In this document: piece after piece, positions 54,273-64,000 of the stretch | Position numbering within the stretch: the stretch's first letter is position 1 | Layout: each line of letters begins with the position of its first letter | Translations under genes and position numbers: made by a program | The notes under the pieces: model-generated | The model's input: the letters and a program-made list of their open reading frames with translations, nothing else | What the model was told of the DNA's origin: nothing | Databases searched by the model: none | From: Synanceia verrucosa | Lineage: Eukaryota > Chordata > Actinopteri > Perciformes > Synanceiidae | Reading direction: 5' to 3' | NCBI GenBank assembly: GCA_029721515.1 | Contig: CM056566.1 | Span: 21,958,769-22,022,768, forward strand | DNA: 64,000 nt

Positions 54273-55232
54273 GTGAGTAATGAAACACATATTTAAAGTA
54301 GCTCTCCGATTATTGTACTCTCATTCATGGTGTGACGAAAATAGTCCTCAAAAGACCCCGAGAAAGACAAGGACAAGATTCAACCCTGCCTTCTTCCACG
54401 TCTTTCCACACCTGGAAAAGTGACCATGATTGTCATCGTCCTTCCTGAAGTTTCCAGAAGTGCAAACTCATCGCCGAGCTGCCGCTGTCTTCACTAAACA
54501 CCTCCACGGTGCACAGACGTCATGGCTCTCTGCAGATTAGCTGAGATAATTAACTCTAATTATCTGTTCGTGCACACAACGAGTGTTCACTTCACTCCTC
54601 ACAGCTGGAATATGTAGAACACACACTGAGATTCAATCTGACGAGAAGAAGCAGCTATTAATGCCAGAAAGAAGGAAAACATAAAGGATATGATGGTGTG
54701 ATTTTAACTGGAGTCTGTGAGGATTTATACGACGAGTATTTAGCACTTGGACACTGTCCTCTTAGCCTCATTCTCCCAGCATGCCTGAGTGAAAATGTGA
54801 AAAAAGTGATTTAAAGCGGCACCAGCAGCAGCTATTGACAGACAGCTGGCGTCAGTCGTCTGATAAACACTGCTCTCTGATTGCGTTTGCTGTAGGTATG
54901 AATGTGTGTCACTTCCTGTTTCCGTCTGATAATTTCGGCTCCTATTTATAACCCGCTGATTAGCATTACATGGAGCTGCCTGCACTCAGCGTGTGTGTGA
55001 TGGTTGATTTCTTAAAATGTGAAGATTCTGTGTCTAATTTCCCATTAAATGCTTCTTTCAGCGATGCCACCATTCCCTATAAATACAAAATGTGAGGACA
55101 TAAATAGCCCAGCCATACTCAGGGAAAAACACACAGAAATAAATACAACAACTTTTCACGCACTGTGATTAGCGACTGCTAGCTTCAACCTTCACTTTTC
55201 CGCTCCAACCTAACAAACTAAGACAGGAAGTA

Positions 55233-55727
55233 GAGGTGGGTATTGGCAAGGACTTCACAATACGATACGTATCGTGATACTGGAGTCATGATATGATATA
55301 TATGTACACATATTTATACATGTTTCTAGATGGAATATAAATACATATACACATACATATATAAAAAATAAAAAATAGAAATTTAAATAAAAATAAAAAT
55401 GCATACATATATTATATATATATATCACAATATAGCAATAATGTATCATATCATGACTCCTGTATATAAATTTAAATAAAAATTTAATTTTAAGTTAAAA
55501 AAAAAAAAATCCAGTAACTAGCAGTAACTTCGACAGTTGTTGTTTAAACATCTGTTTAAATAAAAAATAAGAAAATAAAGATTTTTATTGGCTTTACAGT
55601 TGGCCCAAAACATGACATTTTGGAGGGGAAAAAAATCAGTATTACGAAATTAAAAATGTATATTACATCAGAAGAAAAGTATTGCGATATATTGCCATTT
55701 TTATATTTTTTTTTTCTTACCCCTCTT
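55233..55727 (+). mobile_element. hAT-like MITE (cacgatacg family), near full length with target duplication
   Basis: GAGGTGGGTATTGGCAAGGA ... TTTTCTTACCCCTCTT, flanked by AGGAAGTA at 55225-55232 and 55728-55735. It supports the 8-bp duplication seen at 38562-38966. The centre has duplicated AAATTTAAATAAAAAT blocks. Confidence 0.78.
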
Positions 55728-56984
55728 AGGAAGTAGTATAAGGTTGCACAAGTGTTTTTTTTTTACTCTTATTTTATGCGTTTGGTCTCTACACTAAGGC
55801 TGTTGCTAACATACAGCTCTATGTTGAAGTCTCCGTCCTCTGATAGGTAGTCGCCGTCCATCGTTGCATTAAGATTATTTTAAACTGGAATCAATAGCAT
55901 TAATGCAGCATTAGTGAGCTCATGGACTAATAATAAAAATGACTGGTGTGCAGTGAGAAAGAATGATTTAATAATCCAGAGGCTCAGGTTTCGGTGCAGA
56001 GCCTCTCAGCTAAAGCTCACCTCACTCTCATGAAGTCCTCTCTCCTCCAGTCTCGTCTCTCCATCCCCACATTTCATACAAACGTTGTGTTTTTTCCTCA
56101 GATTTCTTCGCCCTCCCTCCACTAAGTGCAACATTAAAATGTTTTTGAGGGATGTTTGTTTAGCAAAATGAACGTCCATCCTCTACCGCTGAACTTCCTC
56201 TAATGCATTCAAGCACTAATTCACTCCTCTGTGTTTACTCATTCAACGTGCTCTCCTTTCTAAAGACTATGAGCAACTGATTCAGTTAAAACCATAAACT
56301 GTATATGAGAAGCGGATGACCACTAGTTTGTGGGTTTGAGGCCTTGGGTTTGGCATTTTGTCCGTCGCCATCTTGGTTATTTGCAACCAGAAGTGACACG
56401 AGAGGACCGAACCAAACGTTACATTTACTTGATATCATGAAGTGAATACACAGTGACGGTTGTGGATGAATGACCTAAACATTCTCACACCAGTGCATCA
56501 AAAAACAACGCTTGTCAGGACCCCTGAACGTTGCATACTGACACAAAAAGTGTCCAATGAAACTAATAAACACCCACTCACAGAGATCTGTGATGCTCAG
56601 AGCAGCGTTCCCATCATCCATTCATTTCAGAGATCTAATGCTGACCAAAAATGCAGTTTTTTTTTGCCAAAAGCAAACAGGAAAACACTACAGTCATACT
56701 GATGCTCCTAAAATCAGCTAATGTGATGCAGTGTAGTGTCTACAGTGAATAACGCTGCTTTGTTCATCGTATTGAAAAGAATTAATGCTGAAATGAATGA
56801 CGGGAACACACGTCACATATCTCCACTAGTGGTTGGATTATTATTAGTTTCAATGCATCAGAAACCGACTTTTTGCATCAGTATGCAACGTTCAGGAGAG
56901 AGAAGTAGACTCAACGACCAGTCTATTATTTTTGAAGCAGCCTAATGAGCAGCACAGTTCATAAATATGGACGTATGGATTCAT

Positions 56985-57055
56985 GATCAGCCCAAAATAT
57001 GACTTTTTGGGGAAAAAAATCAATATTAAGAAAGAAAAAAATCAATATTACGAAC
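56985..57055 (+). mobile_element. hAT-like MITE (cacgatacg family), short fragment
   Basis: GCCCAAAATATGACTTTTTG and AAAAATCAATATTAAGAAAG correspond to the family's 3' interior; no ends remain. Confidence 0.45.
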
Positions 57056-57944
57056 AGGTGTATGCTTCATCATCAGTTAATAAGTCGACTATCAAAATAA
57101 TTGTTAGTTGCAGTCTTAGCTCATTTTTTCTAGCTGTATAAGCTATAAGGAGGCTCACATTCTTCCTGTATCACTGTTCAAAAATCCATCATGGCAGCCA
57201 TGTAGAAGATGTTACACGGACGGCAAATTAAACTGTGAATTTCATTTGATGAGCCGATGTCAGGATCAGGCACACCGCGGATTAACAGCAGCAGATCGTA
57301 TCAGTATTGACAGATACTCAATACTGTGGACTCGCTTTAAGAAATGAAGAAGAGGTCCGGAGACATTTCTAATTTCCTCTGTGCTGAAGTCAAAGCGACA
57401 TCCAGCTGATGGAGACAGATCCCTCTCCTTCCTGCTGCTCAGACACATTTTAACATGTGCACATAGCTTTGGTTTCTGTTGTTGTAGACACAAATCATGT
57501 CATTCTGCTCATTTATGTGGGTCATTTTCTCCAGAAAACGTGTCCTCTACCTCAAAGCAAACAACACAGATTAAAGCCAGACACCGGTGCTGCAGGCATA
57601 ATGATGATCTGATGCTGAATAAATTAAAAAAGCAGGTTTATAATTTTTCCATTTATATTGGATTTGTATTCTGTCAGACTAGAACAGGAGAGGAAAAGAA
57701 GGCGGCATGTTTTCAGTAACCTGGGTTTTAAATCCTGCAGCACACCAGGTGTGGAGACATTTTTCTTTTTTTAGATAAGAGATTTTCAGCACTGTGGTAA
57801 CAAGAAAATATGGACATGATAAAAAGCCGTGGGTATGATAGCTAACTGCATACACTGTGGTAAAAATCAGACCTCTGTAACTCTGTGTTCTCTGAATTCC
57901 TCCGTCTTTTCTGGTTTTCTAACCACACAAAGACAAGCCAACAT

Positions 57945-58100
57945 TTACCTCATTCACACACACTTCGGTACGCTGATGGCAGAGGCCGCCATGCAAGGTG
58001 CCAATCTGATTCTAACCTGATCATTCACACTGATGGAGCAGCTTCAGGGAGCAATTTGGGGTTCAGCATCTCGTCCAAGGACACTTCAACATGAGGACTG
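57945..58100 (+). mobile_element. SINE-like repeat fragment
   Basis: CACTTCGGTACGCTGATGGC, GAGGCCGCCATGCAAGGTGC and GGGAGCAATTTGGGGTTCAG then CCAAGGACACTTCAACATG follow the order of a common fish repeat. Family name not certain. Confidence 0.5.
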
Positions 58101-58631
58101 AGGATCCAAGAGCTGGGTCCAGCTGGACTTAACTTAAAATACACTTTAAAATGACATGTGTTTGTGTCATTTTCAAGCAGAAATTCAATAGATTAGCTTC
58201 TCATACTGACATTTTTTTAGGATTAACATCAGTAAAGAAAAAAATACAGGCCACAAAAAAAGTTTGGAAGCAACTGCAGAGCTCTGTGTATTTTGGGATG
58301 TACTTTCTGCATGATCACACATTGGCTTCATTGATTTGCACCGTTTTCCTCAACTTACCTTCAGGTGCACATTGACGTTACAGAACCACTGATGAATAAA
58401 TGTCAGCAGTTTGAGGGTCGAGAAGATTTGCAAGACTCACAGCTGAAGTGCAAAAAGTAAAAAAAAAAAAATCTGCACAAAAAAAATCCCAATAAATCTC
58501 AACTGCACTCAAATCTCTCATAAACTACCACAGAAATGACTAGAAAGAATCAACTGAGTGAAGAAACAAAAGTTTCCCTTTATTTAATAATCATGTTTAT
58601 ACTGTTGCAAATCAACAAATGATAAACTATC

Positions 58632-58956
58632 AGGGCTGGGTAGTGGCTTACTGGGTAAGGGCTTCACGATACGATACGTATCGCGATACTTGAGTCACGA
58701 TACGATGCATTATTGCAATATTGTGATATTTTACTAAATAAAATTCTACAGAAATTTAAAACGCACCTTAAAATACAAGTTGTATATACATATACATGTA
58801 TTTTTTATTCCATGCAGAAGTTGCTCTGGATTTATCAGCCCAAAACATGACTTTTTTGCAGGGAAAAACTGATATTAAGAAATTAAAAATCAATATTATG
58901 TCAGAAGAAAAAGCATCCCGATATATTGCCATGTCAATCTTTTTCCCAACCCCTAG
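58632..58956 (+). mobile_element. hAT-like MITE (cacgatacg family)
   Basis: AGGGCTGGGTAGTGGCTTAC, GCTTCACGATACGATACGTA, then to CTTTTTCCCAACCCCTAG. The flanks AAACTATC (left) and AAACTATG (right) form an imperfect 7-8 bp target duplication. The TA-rich centre is mostly deleted. Confidence 0.75.
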
Positions 58957-60619
58957 AAACTATGATCTTTTTTTGGCCTGTAGTTTAAATACTACACTAC
59001 CCATAAGCCTCAGATGGGGTTAGCTCCATCCAGGTTAGCCACTGTTAGCAATACCAGTTGATAATGACGCATCACGCTGGTTTTTTGCACATATAACTAC
59101 AGATGGAAGTTGGACAGTACAGTGTGTTTAGGACTGATTTAATGGGACAATCATATATTACAATATCTTTTTTAATGCATGGAGCAGCATGGTGTGGTTC
59201 GTCCGATTTGTCACAATAGAAATGTGAAATTCAGACTTGAATGAACACAGCACTGACGCCATCAAAGAGTCAACACTGGACTTCATGTTGCCAACAGCCG
59301 AACTGCTCGTTATGTTTCGTACGTTGGATGCTGCAGCAGAAGTGTAACTGTAATGATATATTTTTATGTCAGGATGATATGAATTAAAATGTGTGTGTGC
59401 ACACAAACGGAGGATGTATGCAGTGATGCTGGAGGGCGACACACCCCGACTCTCTGTCAGTTCAATAACTTTATCACGGACAGTCCTGCCAAGGTGTGTT
59501 ATTAAATCACACTGTGTGTGCCGTGTGTGTGCGATCTCCTCCTATTCCTTTTTCCCATCATATTAGATGACTGTACGCTGGAACGTTTCCAGCACATGGA
59601 CATGATGGAAATCTACTGGTTGACTCATCAGGACAAACAATGAGACGCTGTGCCGGAAAAAGAAGAGTCGGATTCATTGAAATGTGGTCAAAGGTGCAAC
59701 AACTGAGGAGGGAAGTCAAGAGTCTAGAGGCCTGCAGAGAGTGGACGGAGGAAACAGAGAAATAAAACCAGGAACTAGAGTCGCCTCACACTATAAAAAG
59801 TGTTCATCACTTCCAGGGTTTAATCTGTAGTTTCTCCACAAAAATCACAAAAGCACCACTTTAGAGCTGCTGCTTACCAAAGATAAGGTGATTAAAAATG
59901 AGTTTACCCCGAGAAAAAAGGATAAAAACAACAATTAACCTAAGTGATTATAATCTACATGAATTTATTGATTAACCATTTAGTATAAAATATAAATATC
60001 TATATGATCACACTTCAGTTCAGGCATTGAAAAAAAGGGCTGCAAATCACACTTTTCATTATACAGCCTATTTATGTGTGGCTTAAATCTCAGATCAATA
60101 ATTAGTGGTGTCCTGATCCGATATTGACACTGCATTTTAAAACTAGATTTTTTTGATTTTATTGGATTTATTTAGGTTATTTTTCAAGGTTTAATTTCTT
60201 TGTTTATTCAATTCAATGCCAGAGTATTCTTATGTTTCAGGTTAAAATGGGTCAGTTTTTCTCAGACCTACTGTTGCTGACTGTTGTTCTCTGTTTGAGT
60301 AATATCACTAGATTAATTCTTTTCTGACATTTCATGCCAGAAAATAAGCAATAACAGTCTGTATGATTCATGCTGATTCTGTATCGGATCAATTTTGGTA
60401 TCGGTCAAAACTGAATCGGATAAGTTGTATCGGGACACCTCTATTATTAATTATTCCTCTGCTCTTCAGAACAGCCAAACAGTGTATAAAAATGCTCATC
60501 ACAAGTTCCCAGAGTGCAGCGTGGCACATTCAGTCCGCCTCAACGGTCTCAAACTCTGAAATATTCCTTTAATAATCACCTGTGAGAAAGAAATGCATGT
60601 TTATGGAGCTGGTTGAATA

Positions 60620-60905
60620 TTTAGTGCTTCAGCTGCTGATTAGTGTTCTGCACAAACCAAATCCTGCAGGTCCAGTCGCACCTCATTTGAGTTTTCTGCT
60701 ACAGACTTTAAAACTTGGCTCCTTCATTCCCCTGTGCTCTTTTAAACATCCAGTAGATTCCATACAGTTAAAGGTCACTGTTTGCTCTCAGTTTATGCCA
60801 CCGTACATATATTGTGTCTTCATTGTTTTATATCCGTCACCTGTGCTGCCTCTTGGCCTGGCTCACAGTGACCTACCTGGATAAATAAAGGTTAAAGAAA
60901 TAAAA
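60620..60905 (+). mobile_element. LINE 3' end
   Basis: Ends GACCTACCTGGATAAATAAA then GGTTAAAGAAATAAAAT, the typical 3' end of teleost LINE copies. The upstream part is a degenerate reading frame (60582-60884). The element is strongly 5'-truncated. Confidence 0.6.
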
Positions 60906-61192
60906 TATTAATTGATTAATCTGAACACAGAGAGAGAGACGCTCCTGTTAGTGTTTCATCACCACCACAGAAGAAGACAGGAGCCGTTCAGGTTGTTGGT
61001 TTGAAGACCAGGGGGGTCGATCAATGATGATGCCAGCAGCAGCTGTGTGTTTGTACACACACACACACACACTGCTTATTAAAGCCCTGCACACAGTAAA
61101 TCAGCATTTAGTCGCATATGGAGCAGATTTCCAGCAGCTGATCTGATGCCACCCCTCCATGATTCCTCTTTCTTTTGTAAAGACCATCAGCA

Positions 61193-61223
<31 letters not shown>
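61193..61223. repeat. (CA)n microsatellite
   Basis: Pure CA run in intron 1, about 210 bp from exon 1. Confidence 0.93.
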
Positions 61224-61226
<3 letters not shown>

Positions 61227-61340
61227 AATGCATGTATAAAAAATGTGCTCGTGCAGAGGAGCGTTTGATGAAGCTGCTGGTAGCTGACCCCAGACCAGCC
61301 TCCTGCTTATTTTCTGCCCATTATTCCCTGCAGCAGCTGC

Positions 61341-61380
61341 TCTCTCTCTATCTATCTATCTATCTATCTATCTCTCTCTC
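61341..61380. repeat. (CT)/(CTAT) microsatellite near exon 1 donor
   Basis: CTCTCTCTAT then CTATCTATC units and CTCTCTCTCC, starting about 55 bp inside intron 1. Confidence 0.9.
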
Positions 61381-61433
61381 CTCCGCTGACATGCAGCTAA
61401 CACTCCTATCACGCTTTTGTTGTGGCTGCATAC

Positions 61434-61500
61434 CTGTTTTGTAGAAGGCATCAGTGTCGGGGTCGCTGGGCGCCTCCTCGGCCGCTTCTGCAGGGTTCAT
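61434..61500 (-). CDS. kalrn: kalirin coding exon 1 (start codon)
   Basis: Encodes residues 1-22 plus the first base of codon 23. It begins MNPAEAAEEAPSDPDTDAFY, which resembles the MNP... acidic N-terminus of the long mammalian kalirin isoform and ends with the same aromatic-K/R-T pattern before the glycine-serine that opens exon 2. The ATG at 61498-61500 has G at -3 and A at +4. The donor reads ACAG|GTATG. Phase (one base over) fits exon 2 exactly. Mammalian kalirin uses several promoters and first exons, so other starts may exist within or beyond intron 1; none was recognised here. Confidence 0.88.
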
Positions 61501-61900
61501 GTCGGAATCCGGTTCAGTACAATCCACCGACCAGGGAGCAGAAAGACGGGAATAAAGGGGGGAATGCTGGCGTCTTTATTCCTCACATGTTCTCCCTTGT
61601 GCTGCCTCTCTCTCTCCCTCCATCCCCCCTCACTGGCTGCTTTCTTTCCGTCGCTCTCTCTCGGTTACTTCGCTGTTTCTGGCTGGCTTCGCTCCTCTCT
61701 ATTGTTCCCAGTTCAGCCTCCTGCTCTGCTGCTCTCCGCCAGGGTCTCTCTACCTCCCTCCCTCTCTCTCTCTCCCCGCACCTCCCCTCCTCCCTCCACC
61801 CGCCCCCCTCTCTCTCTTTCTCTCTCTCTCTCCCTCTTTCTCTCTTTCTCTCTCTCTCTCTTTCTCCCAAAGCAATTCATTGTTAAACTTTCTGCAATGC
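61501..61900 (-). promoter_or_regulatory. putative kalrn 5' UTR and promoter-proximal region
   Basis: This lies directly upstream of the exon 1 start codon and has more G+C than the surrounding AT-rich DNA. In the gene's sense it holds a long GA-rich tract, then an ATG-TGA minimal upstream frame at 61583-61588, then about 83 nt to the kalirin ATG. No TATA box or Inr could be set with confidence and the transcription start is unknown. Confidence 0.4.
61600..61870. repeat. CT-rich (sense GA-rich) tract upstream of kalrn
   Basis: Strongly strand-biased: pyrimidines on the plus strand, purines in the gene's sense. The purest part, about 61805-61866, is CT and CTTT repeats. Confidence 0.9.
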
Positions 61901-63411
61901 AACAATTATTATGAATATTAATTATTATTAATATAATCATTAGTCATTTCTGTCTTTGCTATATTTTTCAAACTAATTTGCACTATTTTTTTATTTTTTT
62001 TAGTATCCTATGTCAATTTCTACAGGTCACATACACATTACAAATAATAAAAATACATTTTATTCATCGAATAATTGTGTTTAACATTTCATTTGCAATT
62101 AAAAAATATGTTTTATTCTTTTTTTATTTAGTACAATTTGTAATTATTATTAATATTTATTATTATTAATATTATTATCAGTCATTTCTGTCATTTCTAT
62201 ATTTTTCAAACTAATTTGTACAAATTTTTTTTTTTTTAGTTTTTTGTCATCTTATGTCTATTCAGGTCACATCCACCTCACAAATACATTTTATTTTTTA
62301 TTTTTGTTTATATTTATTTTATTTATTTTATTTTTATTTTTTGTTTTCTTCCTTCTTATTTAGCATATATTGTAAATATTTATTTACTGTTATTAATACT
62401 TATTCGATTGTTTGGTAGATGGAGGGACATGTAGCTGAGCTGCATTATGTTTCACTTTGCCTGTTAGGAAGGATCACATCATATTTAAGAAGATTTCGTC
62501 CATCATGTCATCTGACATTTGCTTTTAGATGTTTTATAGAGTATAGAGTGTGGGGAAACCACCACCAGTGAGGTCAGTGTTTTAAGGATTCTGCTCTTAA
62601 ATCTTAATTTGGATGTATTGAACTCAGGTTTCTTACAGCCTGAGGCTCTCAGTGTTTGTCACTGGAGGAGGCTGGCTGAGTGTTGGCCTCCATCCAGAGA
62701 TAACCATGTTGAACATGTTGAACCCTTTCACTTCCTCTGACCCTTCTCCTCTCACTGAGCTCATCACCTCATCATCATGGAGGCCTGACTGTCTGCAAGC
62801 TGCTGCTGCCTCCTAGTGGGACAAACTGCACATGACACCTTAGCTGCAGCTCAGAGAGCATCATTAAAGCCCTGCTCAGGTCACTTATAATCTTTTTTTT
62901 CATAAATCTTGCGGACTTGCTGGTTTGTTCAGTGGCAGTGGGCACTAATCCTTCCTTTTCTTCTACTTCCAGTCGAAAAAAGTTGTTTTGCAACCATGAA
63001 AACAACTCCTAAATGCAGTTGTCAAATTTCATGCATGTTCCTGTACATATGTGAATAAAGTTTTTAATGAATTCAGAAGGGTGTGTCACATGATGATGTG
63101 AGGAGGAAGTAGAATTAAACAGTCCACAACAGGATATCTTGCAGCAGTATTTTCATTTCAAACACTCATTTCACCTGTCAGGATGGCACAACCATTAGCC
63201 TTTTGTTAGCACATGATGACCTCATCTACCTGTGTGGGTGAGCAGAGCCTTTAAAGCTACAGTCTGTCATGTTAGCGAGCTAGCAAGATTTGAAAGTAGC
63301 TCCTCCTTTAAGCTCCACCCCCTCCTCTAAAGTCACGCCCCCTCAAACTTGAACACCTGACAGTAGGATTCAGCAGGACGAGACACGAAGGCATCTGATT
63401 GGTTCCCTTTA

Positions 63412-63891
63412 TTAACACTTTGAGTGCCAAAGACGAGTATGTACAGTACGTCTCTTAAAATCCAACGCTTGAGTGCCATCAACATATACACTTGTCTTTC
63501 CTGTTTTCTGCAGCAGGCACAAGAGGGCGCTCTCCCCTCAGCCTGTGAGTAATGCTGGGGCTTCTGGGAGATGTAGTCAGAGCATAAAGAGACGGTATAC
63601 ACCACAGAGATCAAAACAGGAAGTGGAGACGATCGAGATTAGAGAGCAAAACAAACAGAATGTGGAGAAAAAGTGGTGATTTTGGTGAAAGTGTCCTCTA
63701 CTCTACCTCTGATAAAACAAGAATGGAACAAGGTAAAAACAAACATTTTTTTCATGATGAAATAGAGAGTCTCTTCTTTCATTTGAGCTATTCACTGTTT
63801 TCAGAGACATAGTACTAAATATTCTGTGGGTCTAGAAATATGACTCAAAATGACTTTTTGTTTTATAAAGGGCTGGCTGTCAGTGAGTTAA
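63412..63891 (+). mobile_element. piggyBac-like MITE, copy G
   Basis: Located about 2 kb upstream of the kalrn start codon. The left end is TTAACACTTTGAGTGCCA and the right end GTCAGTGAGTTAA. The left part contains a short internal duplication of the TTGAGTGCCA terminus (near 63419 and 63470). It carries a 68-aa ORF at 63473-63679. Confidence 0.8.
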
Positions 63892-64000
63892 AATACATTT
63901 AGGTGGCAACATCGTTTTAAAATAATGTGAAAGTATCAGATTCTCTTAAAAAAACTTTGTGTTTGAAATGAATAACTAAATCAAAACACAACACAACAGT

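Larger units (their letters stand above)
24478..61433 (-). other. kalrn intron 1 (about 37 kb)
   Basis: The first intron separates the MNP... start exon from the Sec14-entry exon. I found no second gene: apart from unremarkable AT-rich DNA it holds the MITEs, SINE/LINE fragments, minisatellites and microsatellites listed separately. Kalirin genes of mammals have alternative first exons in this part of the gene; none could be recognised by sequence here. Stretches such as 28350-29740, 30520-32050, 32680-34530, 41800-43000 and 59000-60580 show nothing I can name beyond minor simple sequence. Confidence 0.85.
4076..61500 (-). other. kalrn: kalirin gene (kalrn), 5' part, 14 coding exons
   Basis: Kalirin is a large multidomain Rho guanine-nucleotide exchange factor that controls actin in neurons and other cells. 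This window covers its N-terminal third: acidic N-terminus (about residues 1-22), Sec14/CRAL-TRIO domain (about 35-180), then spectrin-type repeats up to residue 588. I joined 14 exons by their GT-AG borders and matching phases; the total of 1764 nt is in frame with no stop. Choice of kalirin over TRIO rests on signature stretches such as the MNP-type N-terminus (exon 1), LLKTLQE and PAEI (exon 4), VDPSQLT followed by SLDYN (exon 5), and SDGFSGKNC (exon 7). The catalytic DH-PH modules lie outside the window. Teleosts can carry two kalrn copies, and the sequence alone does not say which this is. Confidence 0.95.

Noticed and set aside
4076..61500. TRIO instead of kalirin
   Set aside because: Diagnostic positions in exons 4, 5, 7 and 12 agree with kalirin (LLKTLQE, PAEI, VDPSQLT...SLDYN, SDGFSG-NC, LQRPLSPGN), and the exon 1 start is of the kalirin MNP type.
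61417..61914. Plus-strand ORFs of 154-165 codons and minus-strand ERERER ORFs at 61583-61940
   Set aside because: They are translations of the CT/GA tract and the antisense of kalirin exon 1; no family resemblance.

Overview
The window is vertebrate nuclear DNA, most likely from a percomorph-type teleost fish. Short, well-bounded GT-AG exons lie in long AT-rich introns full of CA/TG microsatellites, minisatellites, small DNA transposons (MITEs) and retroposon tails of kinds common in ray-finned fish. There is no prokaryotic gene organisation.

The only gene I can support with confidence is the 5' part of kalirin (kalrn), on the minus strand from the start codon at 61500 to the donor of exon 14 at 4076. 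Fourteen coding exons join in frame (67+75+115+193+174+84+132+123+123+192+132+99+132+123 = 1764 nt, 588 codons), with consistent junction phases and GT/AG borders throughout. They encode a short acidic N-terminus, the Sec14/CRAL-TRIO lipid-binding domain, and the first spectrin-type repeats. The RhoGEF (DH-PH), SH3 and kinase parts lie beyond the low-coordinate edge, so the gene is truncated here. Residues specific to kalirin rather than its paralogue TRIO occur in exons 1, 2, 4, 5, 7 and 12. I cannot tell kalrna from kalrnb.

Layout, high to low coordinate (the direction of transcription): 61501-64000 is putative 5' UTR and upstream DNA with a long CT/GA tract and a piggyBac-type MITE. Position 61434-61500 is coding exon 1. 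A 37-kb first intron (24478-61433) holds most of the repeats and no other recognisable gene. Exon 2 is at 24403-24477, exon 3 at 21137-21251, and exon 4 at 18389-18581, beyond an intron with a 1.2-kb minisatellite. Exons 5-8 (15685-18157) are compact, but intron 5 is almost wholly a TGGA-type minisatellite reaching its own 5' splice site. Exons 9-13 (9244-14251) carry simple repeats close to several splice sites. Exon 14 is at 4076-4198. Below it is intronic DNA with repeats and one unexplained 86-codon ORF.

The rest is mostly mobile-element debris: (i) seven copies of a roughly 300-480 bp MITE with TTAA ends and TTAACTCTTTGAGTGCCA-type termini (piggyBac-like), carrying a shared internal reading frame; (ii) about fifteen copies or fragments of a hAT-like MITE, one with a perfect 8-bp target duplication; (iii) three copies of a second hAT-like element (CAGGGTTC...GAACCCTG); (iv) three copies of an unclassified 0.3-0.4 kb repeat; and (v) SINE and LINE tails, some nested in MITEs. 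No undescribed multi-gene system is visible. The points most worth a second look are the repeats at kalirin splice sites, the inverted repeats around exon 2, and the MITE-borne reading frame.
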